From JBCCMB01 sp039026555 (GTDB lineage: Bacteria; Pseudomonadota; Alphaproteobacteria; Caulobacterales; Hyphomonadaceae): DNA of 19,537 nt. Of this stretch, positions 1 through 7,748 are shown one piece after another (position 1 is the first letter of the stretch; each line of letters starts with the position of its first letter). The notes under the pieces were generated by a model. The model ran no database searches. It had not been told where the DNA came from and saw only the letters and a list, made by a program, of their open reading frames with translations. Location of the stretch: positions 1 to 19,537 of the forward strand of contig JBCCMB010000045.1 in NCBI GenBank assembly GCA_039026555.1, read 5' to 3'. Position numbers and translations under genes: made by a program.

Positions 1-942
1 CCCGTGCCGCAATCCGAGGAAGAAGAGGTCATCAAGGCGCAAATCGCCAAGCGCATGGCTGCCTCGCCCGGCTGGTTCACGAAGATCCGTGACCAGATCA
101 AGGGTGTCTCGGAAGAGACGACGACGGGCGTGAACCGGCTCTATCCGCTGGTGCGCGACGGTCAGCTCCCCTTCCCCGCGATCAATGTGAACGACAGTGT
201 CACCAAATCGAAGTTCGACAATAAATATGGCTGTAAAGAGAGCCTGGTCGATGGCATTCGCCGCGCCACCGATACGATGATGGCCGGTAAGACGGCCGTG
301 GTGTGCGGCTATGGCGATGTCGGCAAGGGCTCGGCCGCGTCCTTGCAGGGCGCCGGCGCCCGAGTGAAGGTTACCGAGATTGACCCAATCTGCGCGCTGC
401 AAGCGGCGATGGACGGATTTGAAGTGACGACGTTGGAAGATGCGGTGTCATCCGCCGATATCTTCATCACGACCACGGGCAATAAGGACGTCATCCGCAT
501 TGAACATATGCGCGAGATGAAGGACATGGCGATTGTCGGAAATATCGGCCATTTCGACAATGAGATTCAGGTCGCCGCGCTCAAAAACCACAAATGGACC
601 AACATCAAAGACCAGGTGGACATGATCGAAATGCCGTCCGGCAATCGGCTCATTCTCTTGTCGGAAGGCCGTTTGTTGAACCTCGGCAACGCGACCGGCC
701 ATCCATCTTTCGTGATGTCGGCCAGCTTCACCAACCAAACCTTGGCGCAAATCGAGCTCTTCACCCGCGGCGAGGAATATCAGAACGAAGTTTATGTGCT
801 ACCCAAGCATTTGGACGAAAAAGTCGCCCGCCTACACCTCGACAAAATCGGCGCGAAATTGTCCGAATTGTCGGATGAACAGGCCGACTATATCGGTGTG
901 AAGACGGAAGGCCCCTACAAGCCGGAGCATTATCGGTATTAG
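1..942 (+). CDS. ahcY: S-adenosylhomocysteine hydrolase, C-terminal part (5' end outside window)
   Basis: The enzyme reversibly splits S-adenosylhomocysteine into adenosine and homocysteine with tightly bound NAD, removing the inhibitory product of methyl transfer in the cytosol. The reading frame is open from base 1, so the gene begins upstream; about 313 codons are present of the roughly 430-470 usual for the family. Visible are the conserved 'SEETTTGVNRLY' stretch, the following 'NVNDSVTKSKFDNKYG' substrate/NAD region, the Rossmann glycine motif 'GYGDVGKGSA', 'TTTGNKDVI', 'GNIGHFDNEI', and the hallmark C-terminus ending 'KPEHYRY', whose Lys and Tyr reach the NAD of the neighbouring subunit. 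No damage is seen. The next gene starts about 150 bases downstream, so shared transcription is not obvious. Confidence 0.97.
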   Translation, partial: PVPQSEEEEVIKAQIAKRMAASPGWFTKIRDQIKGVSEETTTGVNRLYPLVRDGQLPFPAINVNDSVTKSKFDNKYGCKESLVDGIRRATDTMMAGKTAVVCGYGDVGKGSAASLQGAGARVKVTEIDPICALQAAMDGFEVTTLEDAVSSADIFITTTGNKDVIRIEHMREMKDMAIVGNIGHFDNEIQVAALKNHKWTNIKDQVDMIEMPSGNRLILLSEGRLLNLGNATGHPSFVMSASFTNQTLAQIELFTRGEEYQNEVYVLPKHLDEKVARLHLDKIGAKLSELSDEQADYIGVKTEGPYKPEHYRY

Positions 943-951
943 GGCGATCGG

Positions 952-985
952 CCGTTTATCCTGATTCATGAGGGGATAAGTGGTT
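952..985 (+). terminator. Possible weak terminator after ahcY
   Basis: TTATCC and GGATAA form a six-pair stem around a 12-base loop and are followed by a T-rich run (TGGTTTTTG). The stem is short and AT-rich, so this is only a candidate. The rest of the 150-base gap up to the next gene shows two GATTC (GANTC) sites, at 963-967 and 1057-1061, but no clear promoter. Confidence 0.3.
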
Positions 986-1093
986 TTTGTTTCGATCTTT
1001 AATCTTCTTTAGCCGATCATTGTCATCTCAACGCCCGCGATCTATTCACGCGACAGGATTCGTGGGACGCGATGATTGAAAGGGTGGGAGACA

Positions 1094-2629
1094 ATGCCGA
1101 TGACGCCGAAGCCTGAATTAGCGGCCAATACTTATGAGTTTGAAACCACCCCTCTCGTGAAGCCTACGGGTTTTCGCGAATATGATGCGCGGTGGTGGTT
1201 CGGCGCGCCTGGCGACGATCCGAAAACGGCCAAAGCGCCCGAGCTGAACTATCTTGGCGTGCAGGCGTTGGGTTTGGGTCTGGGCACTTTGGTGCATGAG
1301 ATGGGCGTCGCGCCCAAAATCGTCGTCGGCCATGATTATCGCAGCTATTCCATCGCGATCAAAAACGCGCTGATGCTCGGCCTGGTCGAAGCCGGCATGG
1401 AAGTCCACGATATCGGCTTAGCGCTCTCTCCGACCGCTTATTACGCCCAATTTGAGCTGGATATCCCTTGCGTCGCGATGGTGACGGCCAGCCACAATGA
1501 GAATGGCTGGACCGGCGTCAAAATGGGCGCGAACAAGCCGCTCACCTTCGGTCCGGTTGAGATGGGCCAATTGAAAGAAATTGTGCTGGGCGGCAAAGGC
1601 GTGTCGCGGCCGGGCGGCCAAATCTTGCATGTTGACGGATTGCGCGACAAGCACATCGCATCGGTGTCGGAAAACGTTTCGATCACGCGCCCGCTAAAAG
1701 TGGTCGCGGCGTGCGGCAATGGCACGGCCGGCGCCTTCGCCCCGCAAGCGCTGCGTAATATGGGCGTTGAGGTGATCGAGCTAGATTGCGATCTCGACTA
1801 CACCTTCCCACGCTACAATGCGAACCCGGAAGACACCGAAATGCTGCACGCCATGGCGGCGGCGGTGAAAGAACACGGCGCGGACGTTGCGCTCGGTTTT
1901 GACGGCGACGGCGATCGGTGCGGCGTGGTCGATAATACCGGCGAAGAGATCTTCGCGGACAAAATCGGACTCATGCTCGCGCGCGATCTTTCCAAAGAGC
2001 ATCCGGGCGCGAAATTCGTCGTCGACGTCAAATCGACCGGCCTCTATAAGACCGATCCCGTGCTGAAAGAGAACGGCTCCGACGTCGACTACTTCAAGAC
2101 GGGCCATTCTTATATCAAGCGCCGGACGACGGAGCTGGGCGCGTTGGCGGGTTTTGAAAAATCCGGGCATTTCTTTTTCCGCCCCCCGATCGGCTATGGC
2201 TATGATGACGGCTTGGTCGCGGCCGGGGCCGTGCTCGCCATGTTGGATCGCAATCCAGACAAATCGCTGGCGGATTTGAAAGAAGAGCTCGGCGTCGCCT
2301 ACACCTCGCTCACCATGTCGCCGCACTGCGATGACGAAACCAAATACGGCGTCGTCGAAAAAATCGTCGCAGAGTACGAAAAACTCGGCGCCGAGGGCGC
2401 ATCTATTCTTGGCCGCAAAATTATCGATGTGAACACGGTGAACGGCGCGCGCGTTACTTTGGAGGACGGTTCCTGGGTGTTGGTCCGCGCGTCTTCCAAC
2501 AAGCCGGAATTGGTTGTGGTCGTTGAAAGCATGGCGTCGGAAGAGGACATGCGCGCGCTCTTCCGAGAAGAAGCGAAACCGCGCCTGGCCGCTCATCCGG
2601 AAGTCGGCGCCTATAATCAAGAAATCTAG
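1094..2629 (+). CDS. Phosphomannomutase/phosphoglucomutase (alpha-D-phosphohexomutase family)
   Basis: The enzyme interconverts hexose 1-phosphate and 6-phosphate (mannose and/or glucose), feeding nucleotide-sugar synthesis. The protein of about 511 residues has the family's motifs in order: the phosphoserine loop TASHNENG (Ser133, counted from ATG 1094), the metal-binding loop DGDGDR (Asp270, 272, 274), a sugar-binding loop 'FEKSGH' in place of the more usual GEMSGH, and a C-terminal phosphate-binding 'RASSNKPEL'. Two in-frame ATGs lie at 1094 and 1100; the GGGAG at 1086-1090 is too close to the first and about 9 bases from the second, so ATG 1100 is equally possible. The downstream ugd fits a role in supplying glucose 1-phosphate for UDP-sugars, but specificity for mannose or glucose cannot be read from sequence. 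Confidence 0.93.
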   Translation: MPMTPKPELAANTYEFETTPLVKPTGFREYDARWWFGAPGDDPKTAKAPELNYLGVQALGLGLGTLVHEMGVAPKIVVGHDYRSYSIAIKNALMLGLVEAGMEVHDIGLALSPTAYYAQFELDIPCVAMVTASHNENGWTGVKMGANKPLTFGPVEMGQLKEIVLGGKGVSRPGGQILHVDGLRDKHIASVSENVSITRPLKVVAACGNGTAGAFAPQALRNMGVEVIELDCDLDYTFPRYNANPEDTEMLHAMAAAVKEHGADVALGFDGDGDRCGVVDNTGEEIFADKIGLMLARDLSKEHPGAKFVVDVKSTGLYKTDPVLKENGSDVDYFKTGHSYIKRRTTELGALAGFEKSGHFFFRPPIGYGYDDGLVAAGAVLAMLDRNPDKSLADLKEELGVAYTSLTMSPHCDDETKYGVVEKIVAEYEKLGAEGASILGRKIIDVNTVNGARVTLEDGSWVLVRASSNKPELVVVVESMASEEDMRALFREEAKPRLAAHPEVGAYNQEI

Positions 2630-2742
2630 CCGCCCTCTCTCGGCGAACAGCGCACGCGTCCCATCGCTTATCTTGACCTTCGTGCCGAGACATAGCACGG
2701 CTTCCGCTAAACTGGGGCAGGGGCCTACGAGGGGTAGAAGCT

Positions 2743-4050
2743 ATGCGCGTTGCGATGATCGGGACGGGGTATGTCGGGCTCGTGTCGGGGGCGTGTTTTG
2801 CTGATTTCGGGCACGTCGTGACATGCATCGACAAGGACGCGTCCAAGATCGACAAGTTGAAGGCCGGCGAAATCCCGATCTTTGAACCGGGTTTGGAGGC
2901 GTTAGTCGCCAAAAACGTGGCCGAGGAGCGCTTGTCGTTTTCGATTGACGCTGAGGAGGCGGTCCGCGCCGCCGATGCGGTCTTTATCGCAGTCGGCACG
3001 CCGGCGCGTCGCGGCGATGGGCATGCCGATTTGTCATATGTCTACGCCGCCGCCGAGGAGATCGCCCGCTTGATGGACGGCTTCACCGTTGTGGTCACCA
3101 AATCCACCGTTCCGGTGGGCACGGGCGACGAGGTCGAGGCGATTATCAAGAAGACGCGTGCGGATGTGGATTTCGCCGTCGTCTCCAATCCGGAATTCCT
3201 GCGCGAAGGCGCCGCCATTGAAGACTTTAAGCGTCCCGACCGGGTGGTGGTCGGCACCGATGACGAGCGCGCTAAAGAGGTAATGCGCGAGCTTTATCGT
3301 CCGCTCTACCTCAATGAGACGCCGATCCTTTTCACCGAACGGCGCACGTCGGAGCTAATTAAATACGCGGCCAACGCCTTCTTGGCGGTGAAAATCACCT
3401 TCATCAATGAGATGGCGGATTTGTGCGAGGCGGTGGGCGCGAATGTTCAAGAAGTGTCGCGCGGGATTGGTCTGGACAATCGCATCGGTCGTAAGTTTTT
3501 GAACGCCGGCCCCGGCTATGGCGGCTCCTGCTTTCCAAAGGACACGTTAGCCTTGACCAAGACGGCCAACGACTATGACAGCCCGGTGCGCATCGTCGAC
3601 ACGGTGGTGGAGGTGAACTCTGCGCGCAAGAAAGCCATGGCCGATAAAGTGATCAAGGCGCTGGCGGGCGATGTCGACGGCAAGACGATCGGCGTTCTGG
3701 GTCTGGCGTTTAAGCCGAACACAGACGACATGCGCGATGCGCCCGCCCTGGATATTATCCCTGCGCTGCAGGCGAAGGGCGCCACAATTAAGGCCTTCGA
3801 CCCCGAAGCGATGGAGGAGGCGGAGCACATGCTGGACGACGTCACCTTCTGCGTCGGTCCCTATGATGTTTTGAAGGGCGCGGACGCCGTCGTCATCATC
3901 ACGGAATGGGATCAATTCCGCGCTTTGGATATGGATCGTGTGAAAGCGTCTTTGAAAACGCCGACCATTGTCGATCTGCGCAATATCTACGATCCCGCCG
4001 ATATTGCGCGCCGCGGTTTTGACTATCACAGCGTTGGGCGCCCTGCATGA
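2743..4050 (+). CDS. ugd: UDP-glucose 6-dehydrogenase
   Basis: Oxidises UDP-glucose to UDP-glucuronate with two NAD+, the entry to acidic and pentose sugars for capsules and exopolysaccharides. The 435-residue length is normal. The N-terminus has the NAD fold 'GTGYVGLVSGACFADFGH', then 'VTKSTVPVGTG', 'SNPEFLREG', the helix 'ELIKYAANAFLAVKITFINE', and the catalytic motif 'GYGGSCFPKDT' with Cys263 as nucleophile. The C-terminal UDP-binding domain has 'GLAFKPNTDDMRDAPA' and ends 'DYHSVGRPA'. The start has GAGGGG about 9 bases upstream. Its stop overlaps the ATG of a ruined UDP-glucuronate decarboxylase (ATGA), so the two were once translationally coupled. With that partner lost, the product pathway here ends at UDP-glucuronate unless another copy exists elsewhere. 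Confidence 0.96.
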   Translation: MRVAMIGTGYVGLVSGACFADFGHVVTCIDKDASKIDKLKAGEIPIFEPGLEALVAKNVAEERLSFSIDAEEAVRAADAVFIAVGTPARRGDGHADLSYVYAAAEEIARLMDGFTVVVTKSTVPVGTGDEVEAIIKKTRADVDFAVVSNPEFLREGAAIEDFKRPDRVVVGTDDERAKEVMRELYRPLYLNETPILFTERRTSELIKYAANAFLAVKITFINEMADLCEAVGANVQEVSRGIGLDNRIGRKFLNAGPGYGGSCFPKDTLALTKTANDYDSPVRIVDTVVEVNSARKKAMADKVIKALAGDVDGKTIGVLGLAFKPNTDDMRDAPALDIIPALQAKGATIKAFDPEAMEEAEHMLDDVTFCVGPYDVLKGADAVVIITEWDQFRALDMDRVKASLKTPTIVDLRNIYDPADIARRGFDYHSVGRPA

Positions 4051-4387
4051 GCAAGCCAGCGCTGAATTTGGACAATCGCGTTCTCATCACTGGCGGTGCG
4101 GGTTCTATCGGTTCCTACCTGTCGAAGAAGTGATAGAGGCCGGCGCAGAGATTCCTTGCGTGGACAATTTCTTCAACGGGCCGCGCATGCATCCAAACGA
4201 CGGGCGGTTCGTGTCGAATTTCGTCGTCCAGACACTGCCGGAAAACGATCCGAAACAGCGCAGATCCGACATCTGCTTAGCTAAGTCCAGGCGTGATTGG
4301 GCGCCAAGCGCCGAATTGCGCGACGGCCTCAAAAATACCATCGGATATTTTGACAAGCTATTGTCGGAACGGACCGTTTCACCTTGA
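4047..4387 (+). pseudogene. UDP-glucuronate decarboxylase (UXS) remnant: frameshift plus two internal deletions
   Basis: The intact enzyme, about 310-340 residues, is an NAD-dependent short-chain dehydrogenase that turns UDP-glucuronate into UDP-xylose. The ATG overlaps the ugd stop and opens with the Rossmann motif 'VLITGGAGSIGSYL', then hits a stop after 28 codons. The sequence continues in the -1 frame with 'VEEVIEAGAEIPCVDNFF', so one base, probably a G, was lost near 4121. At about 4175-4183 it jumps to 'GPRMHPNDGRFVSNFVVQ', a mid-protein UXS block, and at about 4229-4238 it jumps again to the C-terminal block 'LPENDPKQRRSDICLAK...DGLKNTIGYFDKLL'. Only about 113 codons remain; the catalytic Ser/Tyr-x3-Lys part is gone. 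All blocks are collinear with the family, so this is decay of one gene. It cannot make a working enzyme. Confidence 0.85.
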
Positions 4388-4390
4388 TTT

Positions 4391-4395
4391 GATTC
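4391..4395. promoter_or_regulatory. GANTC site (GATTC) beside the divL promoter box
   Basis: GATTC fits the recognition sequence of CcrM, the cell-cycle adenine methyltransferase of alphaproteobacteria. It lies 8 bases before the CtrA-type box, a placement that in Caulobacter relatives can make a promoter sensitive to methylation state. GANTC is common by chance, so a role is inference. Confidence 0.35.
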
Positions 4396-4402
4396 ACCTC
4401 TG

Positions 4403-4418
4403 TTAACGGGGTGTTAAC
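4403..4418 (+). promoter_or_regulatory. CtrA-type binding box upstream of divL
   Basis: TTAACGGGGTGTTAAC matches the full CtrA consensus TTAA-N7-TTAAC with no mismatch. It lies about 80 bases before the divL start codon. A third GTTAAC is at 4436-4441; the three GTTAAC units start at 4402, 4413 and 4436, that is 11 and 23 bases apart, roughly one and two helix turns. The box is visible in the sequence; binding by CtrA is inferred from the motif and from the class of organism. Confidence 0.6.
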
Positions 4419-4496
4419 GACAGCAAGAGCATTCCGTTAACCGACTAACTCCCTTAGACATGTGTTCTGGGGGAGCGATTCGGCAGGACACGCGTT

Positions 4497-6947
4497 ATGG
4501 ATCTCTCGATTTCCTCACCTTTGATCGCGATCACCGCGGGTGGGGCGGGGCTTGGCCTTGCGGGAATTTTATGGGCGTTGCGCGTGTCGCACGGCGCTCG
4601 GGGTTCGGCGAAGAAATATCGCGAAAGCGCCCAGATCTTGGAAGACAAATTGGCCCGCGCCGACAGTGTTTTCGGCGCGCATCCCGGCGTCATTCTGGTT
4701 TGGGAAGAAGATGGACCCAGCAATGATTGGGGCGACCCGCGCGTTTATGGGTCGCCTGTCGCGCTCGCCGGCATGTTGCGGTTCACCGACGACGCCATGG
4801 CGCCCGATCCTGCGGTTCGTATTCTTGAGGGATTGGGGGATTTAGAAGCGCGCGACGGCGCTGGCCAAGACGCGACTTTACGCCAGCGTTTGCAGCAATT
4901 GCGCACGGAGGGCGCCCCCTTCTCGTTAACGATTATCGGTCCCTCCGGCCGCTTCTTAGAGGCCGATGGGCGCACCGCCGGCGCCCGCGCCGTCTTATGG
5001 ATCACCGACACGACAATCAAAGGTCTGGAAGAAAGCGGCGCACGTGGGCGCTTGGAAGAAGCGCGCCAAGTGGTGGCGCGCGATCCGACCGCTTTCCTTG
5101 AAATGCTCGGCAAGGCGCCTTTCCCCGCTTGGCGTTTATCCGGCGTCGGCAAGCTTCAATGGGCGAACGACGCTTATCTGGAAGCGGTCGACGCGACGCA
5201 TCTGGATCAAGCGCTCGATCGTCAAATCATGCTCGACAAATTCGTCGCGCCCCAAGGCCAAAAAGCCCTTGCTGAGGGCGGAGAGCATTCTGAAGTCCGC
5301 CATATCTCTATCGGCGGCGATCGGCGCGCCATGCGTGTCGTGATGTTCCCCTTGTCCGGCGGCGTTGGCGGCATGGCGTTTGACGTCACTGAAGAAGAGC
5401 ACGCGCGCGAAACATTGGACCGCCACGTCAAAGCGCATGATGAGACGCTGAACCATGTCGCGGATGGCGTCGCCATCTTCGGGGCGGATCGAAAGTTGGT
5501 CTACCACAACCGCGCCTTTGGCGAGATATGGGATTTGGATCCCGCTTTCCTTTTGGAGCGCCCGGATCACGGCGCATTGCTGGATCGGCTGCGTGAGAAA
5601 CGCAAGCTGCCGACACAATCAAACTACGCCGGATGGCGCGCCGATGAGTTGGCGTATTATCAGGGCGAAAAAAACGACGTCGCCGAAAGCCTCTGGAATC
5701 TGCCGGACGGCCGAACTTTGCGCGTGACGCGCCAACGCCATCCTCTGGGCGGTCAGCTCTTACTGTTCAAAGACATTACGGACGAGCTGACCCTGCGCAC
5801 TGAGTATAATGCGCTGATACAGGTGCAGTCGGCGACCTTGGACAATCTGCACGAGGCCGTCGCCGTGTTCGGCGCTGATGGAAGCCTTCGCTTGTCGAAC
5901 CGGGCCTTTGAACGCCTTTGGAATCTGGAAAGCGATGATTTAGACGCGCAGCCGGATTTTGAGACGATCACCGCAGCGTGCGCGCCGCTTTTCCACGACA
6001 AATCCGTCTGGGCCGCGATTAAAGGGCGCGTCACCAACCCAAGCCCCGAAGCGCGCCAAGAATTTCGCGGTGAGATGAAGCGCTCTGACGGCAAAACCGT
6101 CACCTTCCTAACTCAGCCCCTTCCGGATGGCGCGACATTAATCGCCTTTGTCGACGTCACGGCGTCGCGTCGGGTTGAAGATGCGCTGCGCGATCGCGCC
6201 GAAGCGTTTGAGGCGGCGGACCGGCTAAAGACCGAATTCGTGCGCAATGTGTCCTATCAATTGCGCTCGCCGCTGACGACAATCCTCGGCTATGCGGAAT
6301 TCCTAGAAAGCGAGCGCAACGCCAAGCTCGCCCCCGCGCAGCGCGAGCATGTGACATCCATCCTTCAGGCCGGCGATCATTTGTCGAAGCTTATAGAGAA
6401 CATTCTCGACCTCGCCATGATCGAGGCGGGCCGCATGGAGCTGGATCTATCTGATGTGAACATCCGCAAGGTGATCGATGAATCGATTGCTATGATGGTT
6501 GGAAACGCGTCAGACACCGAAGTCTCAATCGAAGTGGAGTGCGACAAGAAGATCGGCTCCATTCGCGCGGATGAGCGCCGGATCAAGCAGATCCTATTCA
6601 ATCTTCTCACCAATGCTCTGAAATTTACTGCGCCTGGCGACAAGATTACGGTGTCCGCTGAGAAACTGGACGGCGTGGTGCGCTTATCTGTGACCGATAC
6701 GGGCCGCGGCGTCGCTTATGAACGCCAAGCCCAAGCGTTCGACGCGTTCAATTCCAGCGACAATCGCGGCGCCGGTCTTGGCTTGGCGCTTGTCCGGTCA
6801 TTCGTGCAATTGCATGGCGGCTGGGTCGCGATGCGATCAGCCCCTGGCGACGGCGCCACCGTGTTCTGCTGCCTGCCGGAAGTGGCCGCGCCGCAGATCG
6901 ACCGACCCGAGCTGGAATTGGGCCCGGCCAGCGTCGCTGCGGAGTAA
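4497..6947 (+). CDS. divL: DivL-like sensor kinase with tyrosine at the phosphoacceptor site
   Basis: In Caulobacter, DivL is an unusual kinase-fold protein that binds DivK and controls CckA, and so the CtrA phosphorelay and polarity. Here a membrane segment spans about residues 8-28. Then come a degenerate sensory region (about 60-310), PAS-like domains at about 314-430 and 446-560, a dimerisation helix pair (about 565-640) and an HATPase domain (about 690-805). The H-box reads 'FVRNVSYQLRSPLT', where Tyr587 stands in the place of the usual phospho-His; this is the signature of DivL. N-box Asn702/Asn706, G1 'DTGRG' (Asp734) and G2 'GAGLGLAL' (from 758) are kept, so ATP binding looks possible. 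At 816 residues it is close to the Caulobacter protein (about 770). A CtrA-type box lies upstream, suggesting feedback. AGGA about 9 bases before ATG supports the start. Confidence 0.88.
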   Translation: MDLSISSPLIAITAGGAGLGLAGILWALRVSHGARGSAKKYRESAQILEDKLARADSVFGAHPGVILVWEEDGPSNDWGDPRVYGSPVALAGMLRFTDDAMAPDPAVRILEGLGDLEARDGAGQDATLRQRLQQLRTEGAPFSLTIIGPSGRFLEADGRTAGARAVLWITDTTIKGLEESGARGRLEEARQVVARDPTAFLEMLGKAPFPAWRLSGVGKLQWANDAYLEAVDATHLDQALDRQIMLDKFVAPQGQKALAEGGEHSEVRHISIGGDRRAMRVVMFPLSGGVGGMAFDVTEEEHARETLDRHVKAHDETLNHVADGVAIFGADRKLVYHNRAFGEIWDLDPAFLLERPDHGALLDRLREKRKLPTQSNYAGWRADELAYYQGEKNDVAESLWNLPDGRTLRVTRQRHPLGGQLLLFKDITDELTLRTEYNALIQVQSATLDNLHEAVAVFGADGSLRLSNRAFERLWNLESDDLDAQPDFETITAACAPLFHDKSVWAAIKGRVTNPSPEARQEFRGEMKRSDGKTVTFLTQPLPDGATLIAFVDVTASRRVEDALRDRAEAFEAADRLKTEFVRNVSYQLRSPLTTILGYAEFLESERNAKLAPAQREHVTSILQAGDHLSKLIENILDLAMIEAGRMELDLSDVNIRKVIDESIAMMVGNASDTEVSIEVECDKKIGSIRADERRIKQILFNLLTNALKFTAPGDKITVSAEKLDGVVRLSVTDTGRGVAYERQAQAFDAFNSSDNRGAGLGLALVRSFVQLHGGWVAMRSAPGDGATVFCCLPEVAAPQIDRPELELGPASVAAE

Positions 6948-7083
6948 TCTCAAGCGCTGCAGCGCGGACTGCGCCGCATAAGCATCGATTCCGCGACGAA
7001 AAAGCTCAGTAAAACCTCACTTTTGTGCGGTTTCGATTAGTTGTCACCGCAATCGACCCATGCTACCACCCGCGAAATCGATG

Positions 7084-7128
7084 CTCAGCCTCCGCGTTTG
7101 GCTGAGTTAAGGTATTGACCTTTAAAGG
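7084..7128 (+). promoter_or_regulatory. Hairpin and palindrome in the atpH upstream region
   Basis: CTCAGCC (7084-7090) and GGCTGAG (7100-7106) form a perfect seven-pair stem with a nine-base loop. It is followed by a TTGACC at 7115-7120 that could be a -35 element, and by the perfect palindrome CCTTTAAAGG at 7119-7128. No good -10 hexamer sits at the right distance. The hairpin lacks a following T-run directly after it, though TTTTTCTTAAG follows about 25 bases later. It may be a divL terminator or an operator; the function is not known. Confidence 0.3.
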
Positions 7129-7177
7129 TTTTTCTTAAGTCTGGGGATGGGCGCGGCTTTTCCCAGAGCAAACGAGC

Positions 7178-7744
7178 ATGGATTTGAGCGCTTCATCCAC
7201 CTCTTCCCCGGGCGAGGCGGCGCACCGCTACGCCGCAGCCCTCTTCGATATGGCGTTGGACACCGGCGATGTCGACGGCGTCGAAGCCGGCTTGTCCGCT
7301 TTGGCTAAAACAGTCGCTGAGAATGACGATCTGCACGAAGCGTTGCGCTCGCCGCTCTATAAATCTGAGGATAAGCAAGCTGTTCTCGCCGAGCTGACCT
7401 CGAAAATCGCTTTGCCGGATTTGGCGCAGCGTTTCATCGGCGTTGTGGCCATGAACGGCCGTGCAGGCGATATCGCCGGTATGGCGGCGGCTTTCGCCGA
7501 GCGAGCGGCGCGCCATCGCGGCGCCACGCGCGTCGCCGCGCGCACCGCAAAAGATTTGACGGCCGCACAGGCCGAGACTTTGACCTCAATCGTCTCTAAG
7601 GCCTTGGGCCGCGACGTCGATGTGGAATTTGAAGTCGACCCCGCCCTAATCGGCGGTCTGCAATTGCGTGTTGGGTCGCGTCTGGTCGACGCGTCTCTGC
7701 GCGCAAAACTTGATGGTTTGACGAACGCAATGAAGGGGGCTTAG
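7178..7744 (+). CDS. atpH: ATP synthase F1, delta subunit
   Basis: The delta subunit caps the F1 head and ties it to the peripheral stalk (b subunits) of the ATP synthase. The 188 residues match the family (about 180). The N-terminal helical domain carries 'AAHRYAAALFDMALDTGDVDGVE', and the C-terminal part 'DVDVEFEVDPALIGGLQLRVGSRLVDASLRAKLDGL' is the conserved OSCP/delta signature. It is the first gene of the F1 operon, four bases before atpA. The upstream ribosome site is weak (GAG three bases from ATG). No Fo genes are present, which is normal for alphaproteobacteria, where Fo and F1 operons are separate. Confidence 0.96.
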   Translation: MDLSASSTSSPGEAAHRYAAALFDMALDTGDVDGVEAGLSALAKTVAENDDLHEALRSPLYKSEDKQAVLAELTSKIALPDLAQRFIGVVAMNGRAGDIAGMAAAFAERAARHRGATRVAARTAKDLTAAQAETLTSIVSKALGRDVDVEFEVDPALIGGLQLRVGSRLVDASLRAKLDGLTNAMKGA

Positions 7745-7748
7745 CCCA

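Noticed and set aside
1781..2698. Long open frame antisense to the phosphomutase gene (305 codons)
   Set aside because: It lies opposite a clear conserved gene, has no family motif, and such antisense frames are common in GC-rich coding DNA.
2665..2742. TTGACC and a GCAC-N-GC-like stretch before ugd as sigma70 or sigma54 promoter
   Set aside because: No fitting -10 hexamer, and the -24/-12 match is too poor to support a call.
7107..7138. Several TTAA units before atpH, as a possible CtrA box
   Set aside because: Spacings between the TTAA units are 11 and 9 bases, not 7.
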